Below the pieces are notes generated by a model, which saw only the letters and a list, made by a program, of their open reading frames with translations, did no database searches and had not been told where the DNA came from. The translations under genes and the position numbers were made by a program. A stretch of DNA of 56,980 nt from a virus: the IMG/VR virus record IMGVR_UViG_3300028024_000012, positions 1-56,980 of that record; one strand, 5' to 3'. Shown here in pieces: positions 1 through 7,353 of the stretch. How positions within the stretch are numbered: the first letter of the stretch is position 1; each line of letters opens with the position of its first letter.

Positions 1-3
1 CCA

Positions 4-411
4 TCATGACATGTCTGTCGGACGATCCTGCGGATGAGATGCCGACACGGATTTAATGCGTGGCATCCAGCTCTCGCGCCTCGTCGTCCAGATTTCGTAA
101 GTCGGCTTGAATAAATCGGCCTGATCGAAGGCCCCAATCGGAATCTCAATCTCCGAGTTATCCCTGTCGCTTTCATAGACTGGCGCGCCGCAATCTTTGC
201 AACGATAGCGGCGCCCCTCGGCGGAGGTCGCATGCTCCGAAACGTTGCCACTCACCCTCACCGCATCGCGGGGATAAATCGCAAACATAGCAAAGGGAGA
301 GCCGGTGAATTTTCGGCAGGTGAAACAATGACAAATACCGACGCGATCAGGCGCTCCCATCGCCTCAAACCGGACTTGGCCGCATAAACAACTACCGGAG
401 AAAACGTCCAT
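4..411 (-). CDS. GFA-family (glutathione-dependent formaldehyde-activating-like) zinc protein
   Basis: A 135-residue protein of the GFA/CENP-V fold. It shows the zinc-binding pattern of the family: CLCG near the N-terminus, then CHCFTC, then a CKDCG pair about 65 residues later. Family members bind structural zinc, and a few act on S-hydroxymethylglutathione; the actual substrate here cannot be told. The start at 411 has a good ribosome site (GGGAGA); an upstream in-frame ATG at 447 lacks one. The gene lies outside the left repeat of the prophage, so it is host DNA. Confidence 0.85.
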   Translation of the reverse strand: MDVFSGSCLCGQVRFEAMGAPDRVGICHCFTCRKFTGSPFAMFAIYPRDAVRVSGNVSEHATSAEGRRYRCKDCGAPVYESDRDNSEIEIPIGAFDQADLFKPTYEIWTTRRESWMPRIKSVSASHPQDRPTDMS

Positions 412-637
412 ATCATTCTCCCTTGCTTGGCCGGGTCGGCTCCGCAAGGCCGCCTCTGCCCGCAGATCCTCAATGCCGGAACAATCGTATCAGAGCCTTT
501 TCCCTGCAGACTGTGACCTTGCCTGCCACGCAGCCTAGCGGCTTGCGCCAATGGACCCTGACAACCGGGGTTGGCACGCGGGAAAACCTCGACCTGTTCA
601 GTAAGTATTTAATTTTATGGAGAGAAATGAAAGTTAT

Positions 638-658
638 TGGCGGAGGGAGGGGGATTCG
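638..658. repeat. attL: left copy of the 21-bp attachment repeat
   Basis: Identical over 21 bases to 53683-53703. Read on the minus strand it is a tRNA 3' end: the 3' half of the T arm, the acceptor strand, the discriminator G and CCA. Identity stops sharply on both sides (base 637 differs from 53682, and base 659 from 53704). The rest of the tRNA is missing here, as expected where integration separates the two attachment halves. Confidence 0.9.
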
Positions 659-724
659 CTCAATACCCCCTGATGCAATGGTCCTTCAAATTGCTGCTTT
701 AAGCCGCGAAGGGTGATGGTAGCA

Positions 725-766
725 GCGGAGGGATTTGTTCAGTACCACCCGATTCCCAACTGGTCC
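725..766. repeat. Degenerate second copy of the attachment region
   Basis: The stretch from GCGGAGGGA to TGGTCC resembles 640-687, which holds the attL core plus its phage-side arm. The order is the same (GCGGAGGGA, ATT or TTT, TTCAGTACC against CTCAATACC, then GAT, then TGGTCC), with small gaps. It lies about 85 bp inside attL. It could be a decayed remnant of an earlier insertion or a secondary recombinase-binding site; the sequence does not decide. The rest of 659-845 shows no convincing gene. Confidence 0.45.
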
Positions 767-845
767 ATCCGCATCCGGTGTTGATCTTATGCTGGCACGA
801 ACGCTATATCGAGCGGTTCTTCGCGGATGACTCTACTTGAAGGTG

Positions 846-851
846 TATAAT
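846..851 (+). promoter_or_regulatory. Consensus -10 hexamer TATAAT ahead of the first prophage gene
   Basis: A perfect TATAAT lies 47 bases upstream of the start codon at 899. No good -35 hexamer is present at the right distance, so activity is uncertain. This is the only promoter-like element seen in the 659-898 leader. Confidence 0.35.
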
Positions 852-898
852 AGCGACACCAGATATGCCGGACACCAACTCAACCTGGAGAAACTACC

Positions 899-1150
899 AT
901 GTTTGACGATCCTAACGATCCACGGGTGATGCAGCATCAAATCCGGGAGCTGCATCAGCAGTCTATAAAGAGTGTCGCTAATAATGTAGCCCTGGCCTCG
1001 ATTCTTGCTGCTATCGCCACCAAACTCGATATCAGCATTGACGACGTCACCAAAGAAATGTCACGGGTTTATCCCAGTAGGCCGAACCAACCGATCGTGA
1101 CCGACGACGCCACGAAAATCGTCCAATTAATTTTGAATCGCGGACGTTAA
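899..1150 (+). CDS. Small hypothetical protein, 83 aa
   Basis: Not recognised. A soluble, mostly helical protein with no cysteines and no signal sequence. The start codon follows a clear ribosome site (CTGGAGAAACTACC-ATG). It is the first gene of the prophage left arm and is followed by a hairpin. AT content is higher than in neighbouring structural genes, which suits an accessory cargo gene. Function unknown. Confidence 0.7.
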   Translation: MFDDPNDPRVMQHQIRELHQQSIKSVANNVALASILAAIATKLDISIDDVTKEMSRVYPSRPNQPIVTDDATKIVQLILNRGR

Positions 1151-1170
1151 CGCTGCAACTCTGAGGTTGC

Positions 1171-1194
1171 ATCCCGGCCCCGAAGGGCCGGGAT
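1171..1194. terminator. Hairpin between convergent genes
   Basis: A perfect 10-bp inverted repeat (ATCCCGGCCC, loop CGAA, GGGCCGGGAT). A smaller one just before it has arms TGCAAC and GTTGCA (1154-1159 and 1166-1171). They lie between the end of the gene at 1150 and the end of the opposing gene at 1212. There is no T-run on either side, so termination would be weak or Rho-assisted. Confidence 0.5.
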
Positions 1195-1211
1195 CTAAGT
1201 AGGACCTAATT

Positions 1212-1406
1212 CTATGCGTGCGACTCTACAAGTTGGAACTGCTCAGGGCAGTATCGCAGTTGCGTTAGGTCGCACTGCAGGGTCTGGGGAATGTCGCGGT
1301 ACTGCAAAACGACAAACTCGCCGGAGATTTCGATGATTGTGGCGGGGGTCCACCGCTTCGCGAGCTGCGAATAGACGTTCCAGATTTGGCCTACTTCGAT
1401 CAGCAT
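1212..1406 (-). CDS. Small hypothetical protein, 64 aa
   Basis: Not recognised. Compact and apparently beta-rich: it opens with a VGQIWN stretch and continues with TIIEISGEFVVLQYRD, like a small SH3-like barrel, which is only a guess. The start at 1406 has a good ribosome site (GGAGAAACACC-ATG), very like that of the gene at 899. It is transcribed leftward, convergent with that gene, from a plausible promoter at 1458-1485. Confidence 0.7.
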   Translation of the reverse strand: MLIEVGQIWNVYSQLAKRWTPATIIEISGEFVVLQYRDIPQTLQCDLTQLRYCPEQFQLVESHA

Positions 1407-1457
1407 GGTGTTTCTCCATCGGTTGGGAATGTGCCGTCATCGCGACGGGACGATCTC

Positions 1458-1485
1458 AATATAAACCAGCAACATATTGTGCCAA
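1458..1485 (-). promoter_or_regulatory. Candidate leftward promoter
   Basis: On the minus strand, TTGGCA (1480-1485) and TATATT (1458-1463) are separated by 16 bp. The hexamers match the sigma-70 consensus well and lie upstream of the gene starting at 1406. It sits in the 186-bp divergent region between that gene and the one at 1593. Confidence 0.4.
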
Positions 1486-1592
1486 AGCGGAAACAATGAG
1501 CCCCTATCTTGGGGTGCCATCTTGCATTTGACTCTTATCTAAAAATGAGAACATTTAAGGAACATGCGAGGTAAAGCCGGGAGGCCGACGCC

Positions 1593-2045
1593 ATGGCAAT
1601 CGAGCCGGAATTCTATGAATTTGCCAGTCATGAGATCGCCCGCCGCGGGGACCGCGCCCTGGGATTCGCCCGGGAGCAGCGCGACGCATGGCACCAGGGC
1701 CAGAGCGCCGAGGATCAGGCGCGACAGCTGGCTTTCTGGGACAAGGTTATCGCCGCGATCGAGGATCTGGAGCGCGCGACACCCAGCCCCGCCGTGCCGC
1801 CCTGCCTGCTCTGCGGATTCGTCGCGGAGAAAACGACGAGGCTGCCCGATGGTGGCATCGAGCAGTATTGCGCCGATTGCGGCTTGTTCCGGGTCGCCCA
1901 TCCGCTGGCTGGCGCCTGGGAAGCCGAACCCAAGGCCTGGCGCCTCGAGCCGGAAGTCGAGGCCTATCTCGACCGCTGCGCCGAGCGCGGCGAGATGCCC
2001 GTGCTGAGCGACTTCACCCTGCACCGCCTCAAAAGGAGTAGATAG
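1593..2045 (+). CDS. Zinc-ribbon hypothetical protein, 150 aa
   Basis: Function unknown. The N-terminal half is charged and helical. The middle carries two cysteine pairs (CLLCGF and, about 25 residues on, CADCGL), which should form a zinc ribbon. The C-terminal part is helical. The ribosome site GGGAGG lies 7 bases before the ATG. The next gene starts 3 bases after the stop codon region, so the two are probably co-transcribed. Confidence 0.75.
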   Translation: MAIEPEFYEFASHEIARRGDRALGFAREQRDAWHQGQSAEDQARQLAFWDKVIAAIEDLERATPSPAVPPCLLCGFVAEKTTRLPDGGIEQYCADCGLFRVAHPLAGAWEAEPKAWRLEPEVEAYLDRCAERGEMPVLSDFTLHRLKRSR

Positions 2046-2047
2046 CC

Positions 2048-2386
2048 ATGGATGAGGAAGCGACAGAACCGGTGCGTGACCTGCCCGTCCGGAACAGCCC
2101 CAGAAAGACGATCGAACTTGACCGCCTCACGCGCATCGATCCACAGGTCCTGAAGGACCTTGAATGGGACCTGGCGTTTGAATTGCAGAAGGTGCTGCGG
2201 CCGAGCGTGTTGCGGGAACTCACCAAGCGAGAACCCCAGGCGCCGCTCTGGGAGGAAAAATGGCCGAAGACGATCGCCGCGGCCCTGGTCGAGCGGATTC
2301 GGACGAGCAATTGGTACGTCACTAAGTTGCCACAAAGCCCATGGCACTCTGTTTCGCTCAATACGCGGGTTGATCGCGATGATTAG
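2048..2386 (+). CDS. Hypothetical protein, 112 aa
   Basis: Not recognised. Highly charged and predicted helical, with many Arg, Glu and Trp residues and no cysteines. It follows the zinc-ribbon gene directly (ribosome site AAAGGAG inside the end of that gene), so the pair forms a two-gene operon. Its stop codon overlaps that of the convergent SRAP gene; the two genes share four bases. Confidence 0.7.
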   Translation: MDEEATEPVRDLPVRNSPRKTIELDRLTRIDPQVLKDLEWDLAFELQKVLRPSVLRELTKREPQAPLWEEKWPKTIAAALVERIRTSNWYVTKLPQSPWHSVSLNTRVDRDD

Positions 2387-3039
2387 ACATCGCCATCCTT
2401 CTTCGCGCCGCGCGCCACGATCTTGAGCGCGCCATCCGGGAGCGGACGTTGCAGTTTCTTTGCTTCTTCCCACGGGGCCGCCATCCAGAGGTCGATTTCC
2501 TCGGGCAGGGTGAGGATGACGGGCATGGCCTTCGAATGGATGGCACCGACTTCCTTGTTCGGAGCGGACATCAAAAAGGCATAGAGGTTATTGGTGGTCT
2601 GGCCTTCCTTGACCTTGCGGACCGAGGTCCAGTTCGTCCAAAGGCCGGCAAAGAAGGCGAGAGGCCGCGTCTCATCCAACGCGAACCAGACCGGCGGCCT
2701 GGTGCTGTCGGGCAGCACCTCATTTTCGGCGAAGCTGGTGAAGGGCACCACGCAACGATGCTCGACCCCAAACCAACGCCGCCAATGTGCCGACTTCAAG
2801 TTGCGGATATTGGTGACACCCTTATCCGCGTTTTTGCCCACCAGGTATTTCGGCGGTGTCGGCATGCCCCAGCGGGCCATCGTCAGCTCGCGCCCGGCCG
2901 GCTGGTTGCGCACGATCGGCGCCGAATAATCGGGGAAGATGCCAGGCAGCGACGGCATATTGCCGGTGCGGTCGCTCATCGCGCGGGCGATGTCCAGGAT
3001 CGCTTTCTGGCCCTTGGTGATCGAATACAGATTGCACAT
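2383..3039 (-). CDS. SRAP/HMCES-type abasic-site processing protein (YedK family)
   Basis: A SOS response-associated peptidase family protein of 218 residues, the usual length. Family members (human HMCES, E. coli YedK) crosslink through Cys2 to abasic sites in single-stranded DNA and so shield them. Key residues are visible: Cys2 directly after the initiator Met (MCNLYS), the Asn in TNIRN, the Glu in SFAE, and the His in [10 protein letters not shown]. The ribosome site is GGGAGGG. It probably protects replicating phage DNA; that role is inferred. Two residues around the usual GFYEW motif are altered (SFAEN). Confidence 0.9.
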   Translation of the reverse strand: MCNLYSITKGQKAILDIARAMSDRTGNMPSLPGIFPDYSAPIVRNQPAGRELTMARWGMPTPPKYLVGKNADKGVTNIRNLKSAHWRRWFGVEHRCVVPFTSFAENEVLPDSTRPPVWFALDETRPLAFFAGLWTNWTSVRKVKEGQTTNNLYAFLMSAPNKEVGAIHSKAMPVILTLPEEIDLWMAAPWEEAKKLQRPLPDGALKIVARGAKKDGDV

Positions 3040-3071
3040 GGCACCCTCCCCGGACGGTCAGGATAGCCAGC

Positions 3072-3395
3072 ATGCGCGCTCCCGGCAAAGGCCCAATCGG
3101 CGGACGCCTGATCCTACGCCAAAAGGGCAAGATCGTGACGATCGGCCAGGCGGCCAGCCACTATCTCACCGCGATCTGCGGCAATTGCGAGCATTGGAAT
3201 GATGTGTCCCTTGACCGGCTGCGCGAAACCCATGGCGATCATTACCCGCTCACCGAGGTCTTCCGCCGGCTGAGATGCCGCCACTGCCGGCGGCAGGCAT
3301 ATGCTCTTGTGATAGACAGCTCTCGTCGGATGAAACGCTCGCGCGAGCCGCCAGCCGGCAACTTGGCAAAGTTCTGGTGGGAAGAGCGCTTTTGA
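3072..3395 (+). CDS. Zinc-finger hypothetical protein, 107 aa
   Basis: Function unknown. Two cysteine pairs, CGNC near residue 36 and CRHC near residue 70, frame a helical insert, a treble-clef-like or zinc-ribbon arrangement. The C-terminus is basic. It is divergent from the SRAP gene and ends five bases before the convergent nuclease gene. The ribosome site is weak. Similar two-pair proteins are common in phage accessory regions, where most have no assigned role. Confidence 0.65.
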   Translation: MRAPGKGPIGGRLILRQKGKIVTIGQAASHYLTAICGNCEHWNDVSLDRLRETHGDHYPLTEVFRRLRCRHCRRQAYALVIDSSRRMKRSREPPAGNLAKFWWEERF

Positions 3396-3399
3396 CGCG

Positions 3400-3948
3400 T
3401 CAATCCAGCTCGGAAAGGGCACCGCCGCTGCGCTTGACGTGACGATAGGGTTCCGAGACAGCCCGACGACTCTGCCAGTTGGCGAGATACTTTGCCGCCA
3501 GATCCGGGTTGCGGATCACCAGCAGGTTCTCCGCGTTCTTTTCCTGGGCCGCCTTGGTGAAATTGAAGCTGCCGGTGATGACGGTCTGGCCGTCGATCAC
3601 GATCACCTTGTTATGGGCGATCGCCACCTTGCTGTCGATCGTCACCGGCACGCCGGCATGCTGCAAATAGGTGGCACCAGTATATTTGGCGGTGGCCTGG
3701 CTCTTATCCAGGATGACCTGCACGTCGACGCCGCGGCGATAGGCATCGGCCAGGGCCTTGGCGATCGGCGCCGATGTGAAGCTATAGGCCTGCACCCGGA
3801 TCTGGTGCGACGCCCCGGCAATCGATTTCACAACCAGGTCGGTACAGTCACCGCCTGGCGTAAAGCAGACCGTTATGAGTGGCGCCGCTGTTGCCGGGGC
3901 GGCGACGGCCAGGAATAGGATAGCGAGGGTGATTCGGGCAAGACGCAT
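3400..3948 (-). CDS. Exported phospholipase-D-fold (HKD) nuclease, Nuc-like
   Basis: A 182-residue single-HKD protein. A clear Sec signal peptide (residues 1-22, ending ATAA) directs it to the periplasm. The catalytic motif H-x-K-x4-D appears as HNKVIVID, followed by the conserved GSFNFT. The size and single motif match the Nuc endonuclease family of plasmid pKM101 and Salmonella, which dimerise to build the active site and cut DNA without metal. Here it may degrade incoming DNA or scavenge nucleotides; that is inference. It is convergent with the zinc-finger gene. Confidence 0.88.
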   Translation of the reverse strand: MRLARITLAILFLAVAAPATAAPLITVCFTPGGDCTDLVVKSIAGASHQIRVQAYSFTSAPIAKALADAYRRGVDVQVILDKSQATAKYTGATYLQHAGVPVTIDSKVAIAHNKVIVIDGQTVITGSFNFTKAAQEKNAENLLVIRNPDLAAKYLANWQSRRAVSEPYRHVKRSGGALSELD

Positions 3949-4114
3949 GGCCGAGAATAGACCACAACTGAGCCCTGAGGAGGGAGGAGATTATTGCTGC
4001 GATGCGGCAAAAAAATTGATCGATAGCACCATTGTTTTTGATGGATCGTGCGCCCAGTTCCATTCTCGCACCCGCCGAAGAGCGGGTTATTTCTGGGACA
4101 TGGAAATTAGTATT

Positions 4115-4297
4115 ATGCCAGATGATAAGTCGAAAAGGGGCAAAGCTGATCGCGACAGAGTCAGCGCCAATGAGCCTTATGAAATCCGACGGGTCGCAAA
4201 AAGTGCCGACGTGTCGACGGAAAAAGCTCGCGAGGCCACCAAAGCGGCTGGCCCGATGAGGAAAAATATAATGAAGAAACTCGGTAAAAAGAAGTAG
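4115..4297 (+). CDS. DUF3606 family small protein, 60 aa
   Basis: The sequence matches the DUF3606 pattern: an N-terminal DDKSKRG-x-DR segment, a helix after NEPYEIR, and a second helix with a basic tail (KKLGKKK). The family is common in alphaproteobacteria and its function is not established. An in-frame ATG at 4100 would add five residues; 4115 gives the family-typical MPDDKSKRG start. A strong hairpin follows the stop codon. Confidence 0.8.
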   Translation: MPDDKSKRGKADRDRVSANEPYEIRRVAKSADVSTEKAREATKAAGPMRKNIMKKLGKKK

Positions 4298-4306
4298 CCG
4301 CAGTGC

Positions 4307-4334
4307 AGCTCGGCGTTTTGGGGGACGCCGAGCT
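4307..4334. terminator. Bidirectional terminator hairpin
   Basis: Arms AGCTCGGCGT (4307-4316) and ACGCCGAGCT (4325-4334) pair perfectly over 10 bp. The loop contains TTT. It sits between the DUF3606 gene and the end of the long leftward late operon, overlapping the last gene's stop codon. No long T-run is visible on either strand. Confidence 0.6.
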
Positions 4335-4771
4335 TAGATCTGCATCAACAGCGAGATCCCGACCCCAATCAGGCAACCCAGACCGAACAGGCTGCCGGCG
4401 ACGAAAGCCGCCGCCTTATAGGCCCGCTGCTCATCGAGCCGCGCCCATTCCGAACCGACATTCTTCAGCCGGTGATACCAGCCTTCCTCACGCCAGGCGG
4501 CCAGCAGGCGGGACCAGCCCTCATCCGTCACCGGGACGGCACCGGCCGGCGCAGTTCCACCTGTGACCATCGCCACATAGGCCGGATCGGAGACCGTCTC
4601 CGGCCTGGTCAGGAGCAGCCGGCACCAGTGCTGATCCAGGAGCGCGTCGGTCCAGCCCCACCAGTTCTGGCGCCGATCGCGGTCCTGCTGATCCGAGGGA
4701 TGCAGCAGCGTTGTCAGCCAGGACCAGGCGCCGCCGGCGGCGACAACCGGAATCAGCATCTGTCGCTTCAT
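4334..4771 (-). CDS. Membrane protein at the end of the lysis cassette, 145 aa
   Basis: Not recognised as a family. The N-terminus has a short hydrophobic stretch. A Trp-rich central part follows (several WW and W residues), and the C-terminus is a clear transmembrane helix (about residues 121-143, rich in Gly, Leu and Val). It overlaps the start of the Rz1-like gene by 4 bases and is the last gene of the late operon. A role in lysis or exclusion is possible but unproven. Confidence 0.65.
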   Translation of the reverse strand: MKRQMLIPVVAAGGAWSWLTTLLHPSDQQDRDRRQNWWGWTDALLDQHWCRLLLTRPETVSDPAYVAMVTGGTAPAGAVPVTDEGWSRLLAAWREEGWYHRLKNVGSEWARLDEQRAYKAAAFVAGSLFGLGCLIGVGISLLMQI

Positions 4772-5076
4772 GGCAGCGCGTCCTTTTGCGGATGGTTGGC
4801 GGTCGCAGCGTCATCGCGCCACTTCCTGATGCCTTCGATCTTGCTTCGGCAGTCATCCCCAGCCGACCAAAGATCGATCTTGTATTGGGCGTTATCGCCC
4901 TTCGTCGCGTTATCCGCCGGCGGCTCCGGATCGTCCTGGCAATGCAGGAATTCCTCTGGCGGGAACTGATATTGCACTTCCGTTTTGACGACTACGGGCG
5001 GCGGCGCGAAGATCCCGCAGCCGCTGATTGCCGTACAGCTCGACAGGATCAACAGCGTCCTGAGCACCCTTGACAT
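4768..5076 (-). CDS. Rz1-like outer-membrane spanin lipoprotein
   Basis: A 102-residue lipoprotein with a hydrophobic N-terminus and a lipobox (AISGC, Cys about residue 20). It is followed by a proline-rich start (PPPVV) and the typical spanin phrase PPEEFLHC, then PEPP. Its start codon lies inside the Rz-like gene in another frame, the classic Rz/Rz1 layout. The lipoprotein should anchor in the outer membrane and join the inner-membrane Rz protein to fuse the two membranes in the last step of lysis. Confidence 0.8.
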   Translation of the reverse strand: MSRVLRTLLILSSCTAISGCGIFAPPPVVVKTEVQYQFPPEEFLHCQDDPEPPADNATKGDNAQYKIDLWSAGDDCRSKIEGIRKWRDDAATANHPQKDALP

Positions 5077-5419
5077 TTGCGATATCCCTTTTCACCTGAG
5101 ATGCCCTTACGGCCTTTTCCTGTGCATCAGCGATGGCCGCGGCCGTCACCTTGCGGTCGTATTCGGCCTGCCGGACTATGATGCGGATCGATCGCTGGGT
5201 TTCGGCGTTGGCGTCCACAACCACAGCCAGGCTCTTCTCTGCCGTTGCGACGCGCAGCTCGGCTGCCTCGAGGCGCGGGGCGACGATCAGCTTCCACATA
5301 CCGAATCCGGTACCGCCGGCTACTAGCCCGGCAACGATCACACAAGGAACCCAGACGGACGTGCCGCCGGAGAAGACGCCCGTAACAACGCCGAGACCTG
5401 TCTTGATGAAGCCGCTCAT
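4910..5419 (-). CDS. Rz-like inner-membrane spanin
   Basis: A 169-residue protein with an N-terminal transmembrane segment (VWVPCVIVAGLVAGG region) and a long alanine- and glutamate-rich helix that should form a periplasmic coiled coil. The preferred start at 5419 (MSGF) overlaps the preceding gene by 4 bases; an ATG at 5458 would add 13 residues. The downstream Rz1-like gene begins within it in another frame. Together they form a two-component spanin. Confidence 0.78.
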   Translation of the reverse strand: MSGFIKTGLGVVTGVFSGGTSVWVPCVIVAGLVAGGTGFGMWKLIVAPRLEAAELRVATAEKSLAVVVDANAETQRSIRIIVRQAEYDRKVTAAAIADAQEKAVRASQVKRDIANVKGAQDAVDPVELYGNQRLRDLRAAARSRQNGSAISVPARGIPALPGRSGAAGG

Positions 5420-5742
5420 GCCGCCACCCATTCGCCTTTGGTCAAGTAGCCATGCCATTCTCCGTCAGGACCGGTATTCTTGATGCTGGGTGTGATCGTC
5501 GGCGCATAGACATTCCCGTCCCACCGCCACCACTGGCTATCGGCGCTCTTGGTCACAACCAGTGCACCGCGACGGCCGTCCGGATCGTAGAAAGCGATGC
5601 GCAACTTTTCGCCATCGAGCACGGCGGCGGCATCCGCGAGCGGTTGATAGTCAATGTCCTGAAACTGCAAGCAGCCAGGCTGCGCGATATCGTCGATATC
5701 GATGCCGGCCTCGACGTGAATGCAGCGAAGCGTCCCGCTCAT
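5416..5742 (-). CDS. DUF6527-like hypothetical protein, 108 aa
   Basis: The C-terminal part contains the phrase WDGN-x5-PTITPSI, then WHGYLTKGEW, which resembles the DUF6527 type often found beside phage lysis genes. No function is known for it. The start at 5742 overlaps the transglycosylase gene by 4 bases; an upstream in-frame ATG at 5829 would run deep into that gene and is not preferred. It lies between the endolysin and the spanin genes. Confidence 0.65.
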   Translation of the reverse strand: MSGTLRCIHVEAGIDIDDIAQPGCLQFQDIDYQPLADAAAVLDGEKLRIAFYDPDGRRGALVVTKSADSQWWRWDGNVYAPTITPSIKNTGPDGEWHGYLTKGEWVAA

Positions 5743-6323
5743 TGGCTCATCTCCTTCTGGTATCGGGCGATGCGATCGACATAGGTGATCGTTTCGACAG
5801 CGTTGCGGCCCGTCACCTGGGGGAGGCAAGCCTTGACCTGGGACCAGGCCAGGGCGTTGCCGCAGAGACGCGATGCCTTGCGGATATTGCCGGCGCCCGC
5901 ATTGTAGGAACCCTGCGCCAGGCGGTGCTTGTCGGGGTCGACGGCCGTCTTCCAGAACCTGCGCAGGCCCGCCATGTAGGAGGCGCCGACATCGATCGCG
6001 GCCGAGGGGTCGAGGACCGACCGGCCGGCATAACCGGCCTTCGGCGCCTCATCGGCCCAGGTCGGGTCCATGAACTGCGCCAGGCCCTTGGCGCCCGCCG
6101 GCGAGACGGCCAGCGGATCGAGCCTGGATTCCTGGCAGAGCTGCGCCTTCCAGCTGTAGAAGGCATCCCGCGCCGGGATATCCCGCCACCACCGCGCAAC
6201 GGCGGCGGCGATGCGGATATCGTAATCAGGCGAGGAGCAGGATGCCGAGGCCGATGATGCAGATGCCGATCCAGCGCAGGCCCAGATAAAGAGCGACAGC
6301 GCGATTGCCCTTAAGCATTTCAT
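5739..6323 (-). CDS. Endolysin: lytic transglycosylase with signal sequence
   Basis: A soluble lytic transglycosylase (SLT) domain protein of 194 residues. The N-terminus is a signal or signal-arrest-release segment (about residues 6-22), so it can reach the periplasm without a holin pore. The catalytic Glu lies in CQESRLDP, followed by the family motifs GAKGLAQFM and YNAGAGNI. The start at 6323 has an AAGGA site; the ATG at 6389 lacks one. It would cleave MurNAc-GlcNAc bonds at lysis. Confidence 0.88.
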   Translation of the reverse strand: MKCLRAIALSLFIWACAGSASASSASASCSSPDYDIRIAAAVARWWRDIPARDAFYSWKAQLCQESRLDPLAVSPAGAKGLAQFMDPTWADEAPKAGYAGRSVLDPSAAIDVGASYMAGLRRFWKTAVDPDKHRLAQGSYNAGAGNIRKASRLCGNALAWSQVKACLPQVTGRNAVETITYVDRIARYQKEMSQ

Positions 6324-6549
6324 TCCACGAATCCTTGAAATTGATGCCTGCTCGACGGTCCAACCAGCGGGATTTCCAGACCAGGCCATAGACCACGATC
6401 ACCGCCAGCAGAAGCTTGACGATGTCGCGCTGCAGGTTGGCGTCGAGATAGCTGCCCACGTCACGCAGGATGAGGATGATCGCGGCGGCGACCAACAAGA
6501 ACAGCACAGGCGGCAGCGCCTTCAGCGCCGAGACGAGGTGTTTAAGCAT
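6226..6549 (-). CDS. Membrane protein of the lysis cassette (possible second holin or antiholin)
   Basis: A 107-residue protein with three hydrophobic segments (about residues 9-30, 43-60 and 84-106) and a basic central loop. It overlaps the start of the endolysin gene by 98 bases and has a good ribosome site (AAAGGA). Position and topology suggest a holin or antiholin, but there is no family match I can name. Confidence 0.65.
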   Translation of the reverse strand: MLKHLVSALKALPPVLFLLVAAAIILILRDVGSYLDANLQRDIVKLLLAVIVVYGLVWKSRWLDRRAGINFKDSWNEMLKGNRAVALYLGLRWIGICIIGLGILLLA

Positions 6550-6550
6550 G

Positions 6551-6736
6551 TCACGATCCTTTGTCGGGAATCAGGGATTGCGGCGGACCCGGAATGAACC
6601 GCCGGATATCCTCGGTCAGTTGCCAGGCCTGGGCGGCCGGCAGGTTGAAGGTCTCTGGAAAGACGCCGTCATCGAAAGACAAGGCGACCCCCTCACCGGT
6701 CGGCTTCACCGACCAGGGCGCTTGCGTGATTCTCAT
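6551..6736 (-). CDS. Small hypothetical protein, 61 aa
   Basis: A short soluble protein with a beta-like start (RITQAPWSVKP) and a helical C-terminus with Trp and Arg. It fits exactly between two lysis membrane proteins; its stop codon lies two bases before the next start. The ribosome site is weak. Function unknown. Confidence 0.6.
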   Translation of the reverse strand: MRITQAPWSVKPTGEGVALSFDDGVFPETFNLPAAQAWQLTEDIRRFIPGPPQSLIPDKGS

Positions 6737-6753
6737 GTGATTGTCCGGTAAGC

Positions 6754-7074
6754 CTACTTTTCGGCGACGCCGTAACGGTCGACCAGCCGCAGGATAATGG
6801 CCTCGATGCCGGCCGGCCCGAGATACGAGACCATGATGATGACGGCGATCGCGGCCTTGCCGTGCAGCGCGAAATAATCCGCGACGCCATCGGCGATGAA
6901 GCCGATCGCCAGGGCCGTCGGCACCTCCCAAAGCAGATGTGCCGACCAGAAGCTCCGTTGCCGTTTCTGGACCTGACGGATGTGATAGGTCATCCGGCCG
7001 ATCCAGGCCAACAGGAAGGTCAAGATGCCGCTCCAGAGCGCCTGCCGCAGATCAGGCGGCAACAATTGATCCAT
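6754..7074 (-). CDS. LydA-type phage holin
   Basis: A 106-residue membrane protein resembling the LydA holin family. It has an N-terminal transmembrane helix, a basic loop (VQKRQR), a segment WEVPTALAIGFIADGVADYF, then a helix with SYLGPAGIEAI, the phrase I associate with this family. The start at 7074 follows GAGGGGGA; an ATG at 7110 is possible but has no site. It should form the inner-membrane lesion that triggers lysis. Confidence 0.75.
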   Translation of the reverse strand: MDQLLPPDLRQALWSGILTFLLAWIGRMTYHIRQVQKRQRSFWSAHLLWEVPTALAIGFIADGVADYFALHGKAAIAVIIMVSYLGPAGIEAIILRLVDRYGVAEK

Positions 7075-7116
7075 GCCATCGTCCCCCTCGATGCGGTTTT
7101 TGATATCCACGCCACC

Positions 7117-7353
7117 CTATACGTCAGTTCGATCCGCAACAGCTGCGTCAATGACCGCCGCCGCATCGACCTGACCGAGATCAAGTGCACCGCTCTCGCT
7201 GATTTTCGTCGCGGCCCTCTGCGCAGCGATACCAAGCCGCACGAAGAACTCAGCGGCGACTTGCTCTGTAAACGTGACACCCGTCGATTTGCCATTTACC
7301 GTGGGCCGGTCAACCGCAATGCCCGCCCCATCGTTTCGATATTTTATCCGCAT
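7117..7353 (-). CDS. Small hypothetical protein after the tail fibre, 78 aa
   Basis: Not recognised. A short beta-like N-terminus is followed by an alanine-rich helical region. It begins just after the collagen-like fibre gene ends. Upstream in-frame ATGs (up to 7389) would overlap that gene. A fibre chaperone is one idea from position only. Confidence 0.5.
   Translation of the reverse strand: MRIKYRNDGAGIAVDRPTVNGKSTGVTFTEQVAAEFFVRLGIAAQRAATKISESGALDLGQVDAAAVIDAAVADRTDV

Noticed and set aside
638-658. A second tRNA-Ser gene at attL
   Set aside because: Only the 3' acceptor and half of the T arm are present; the anticodon and D arms are missing. It is an attachment remnant.
423-716. A 97-codon plus-strand frame across attL
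   Set aside because: It crosses the host-phage junction, has no ribosome site and has no protein-like pattern.
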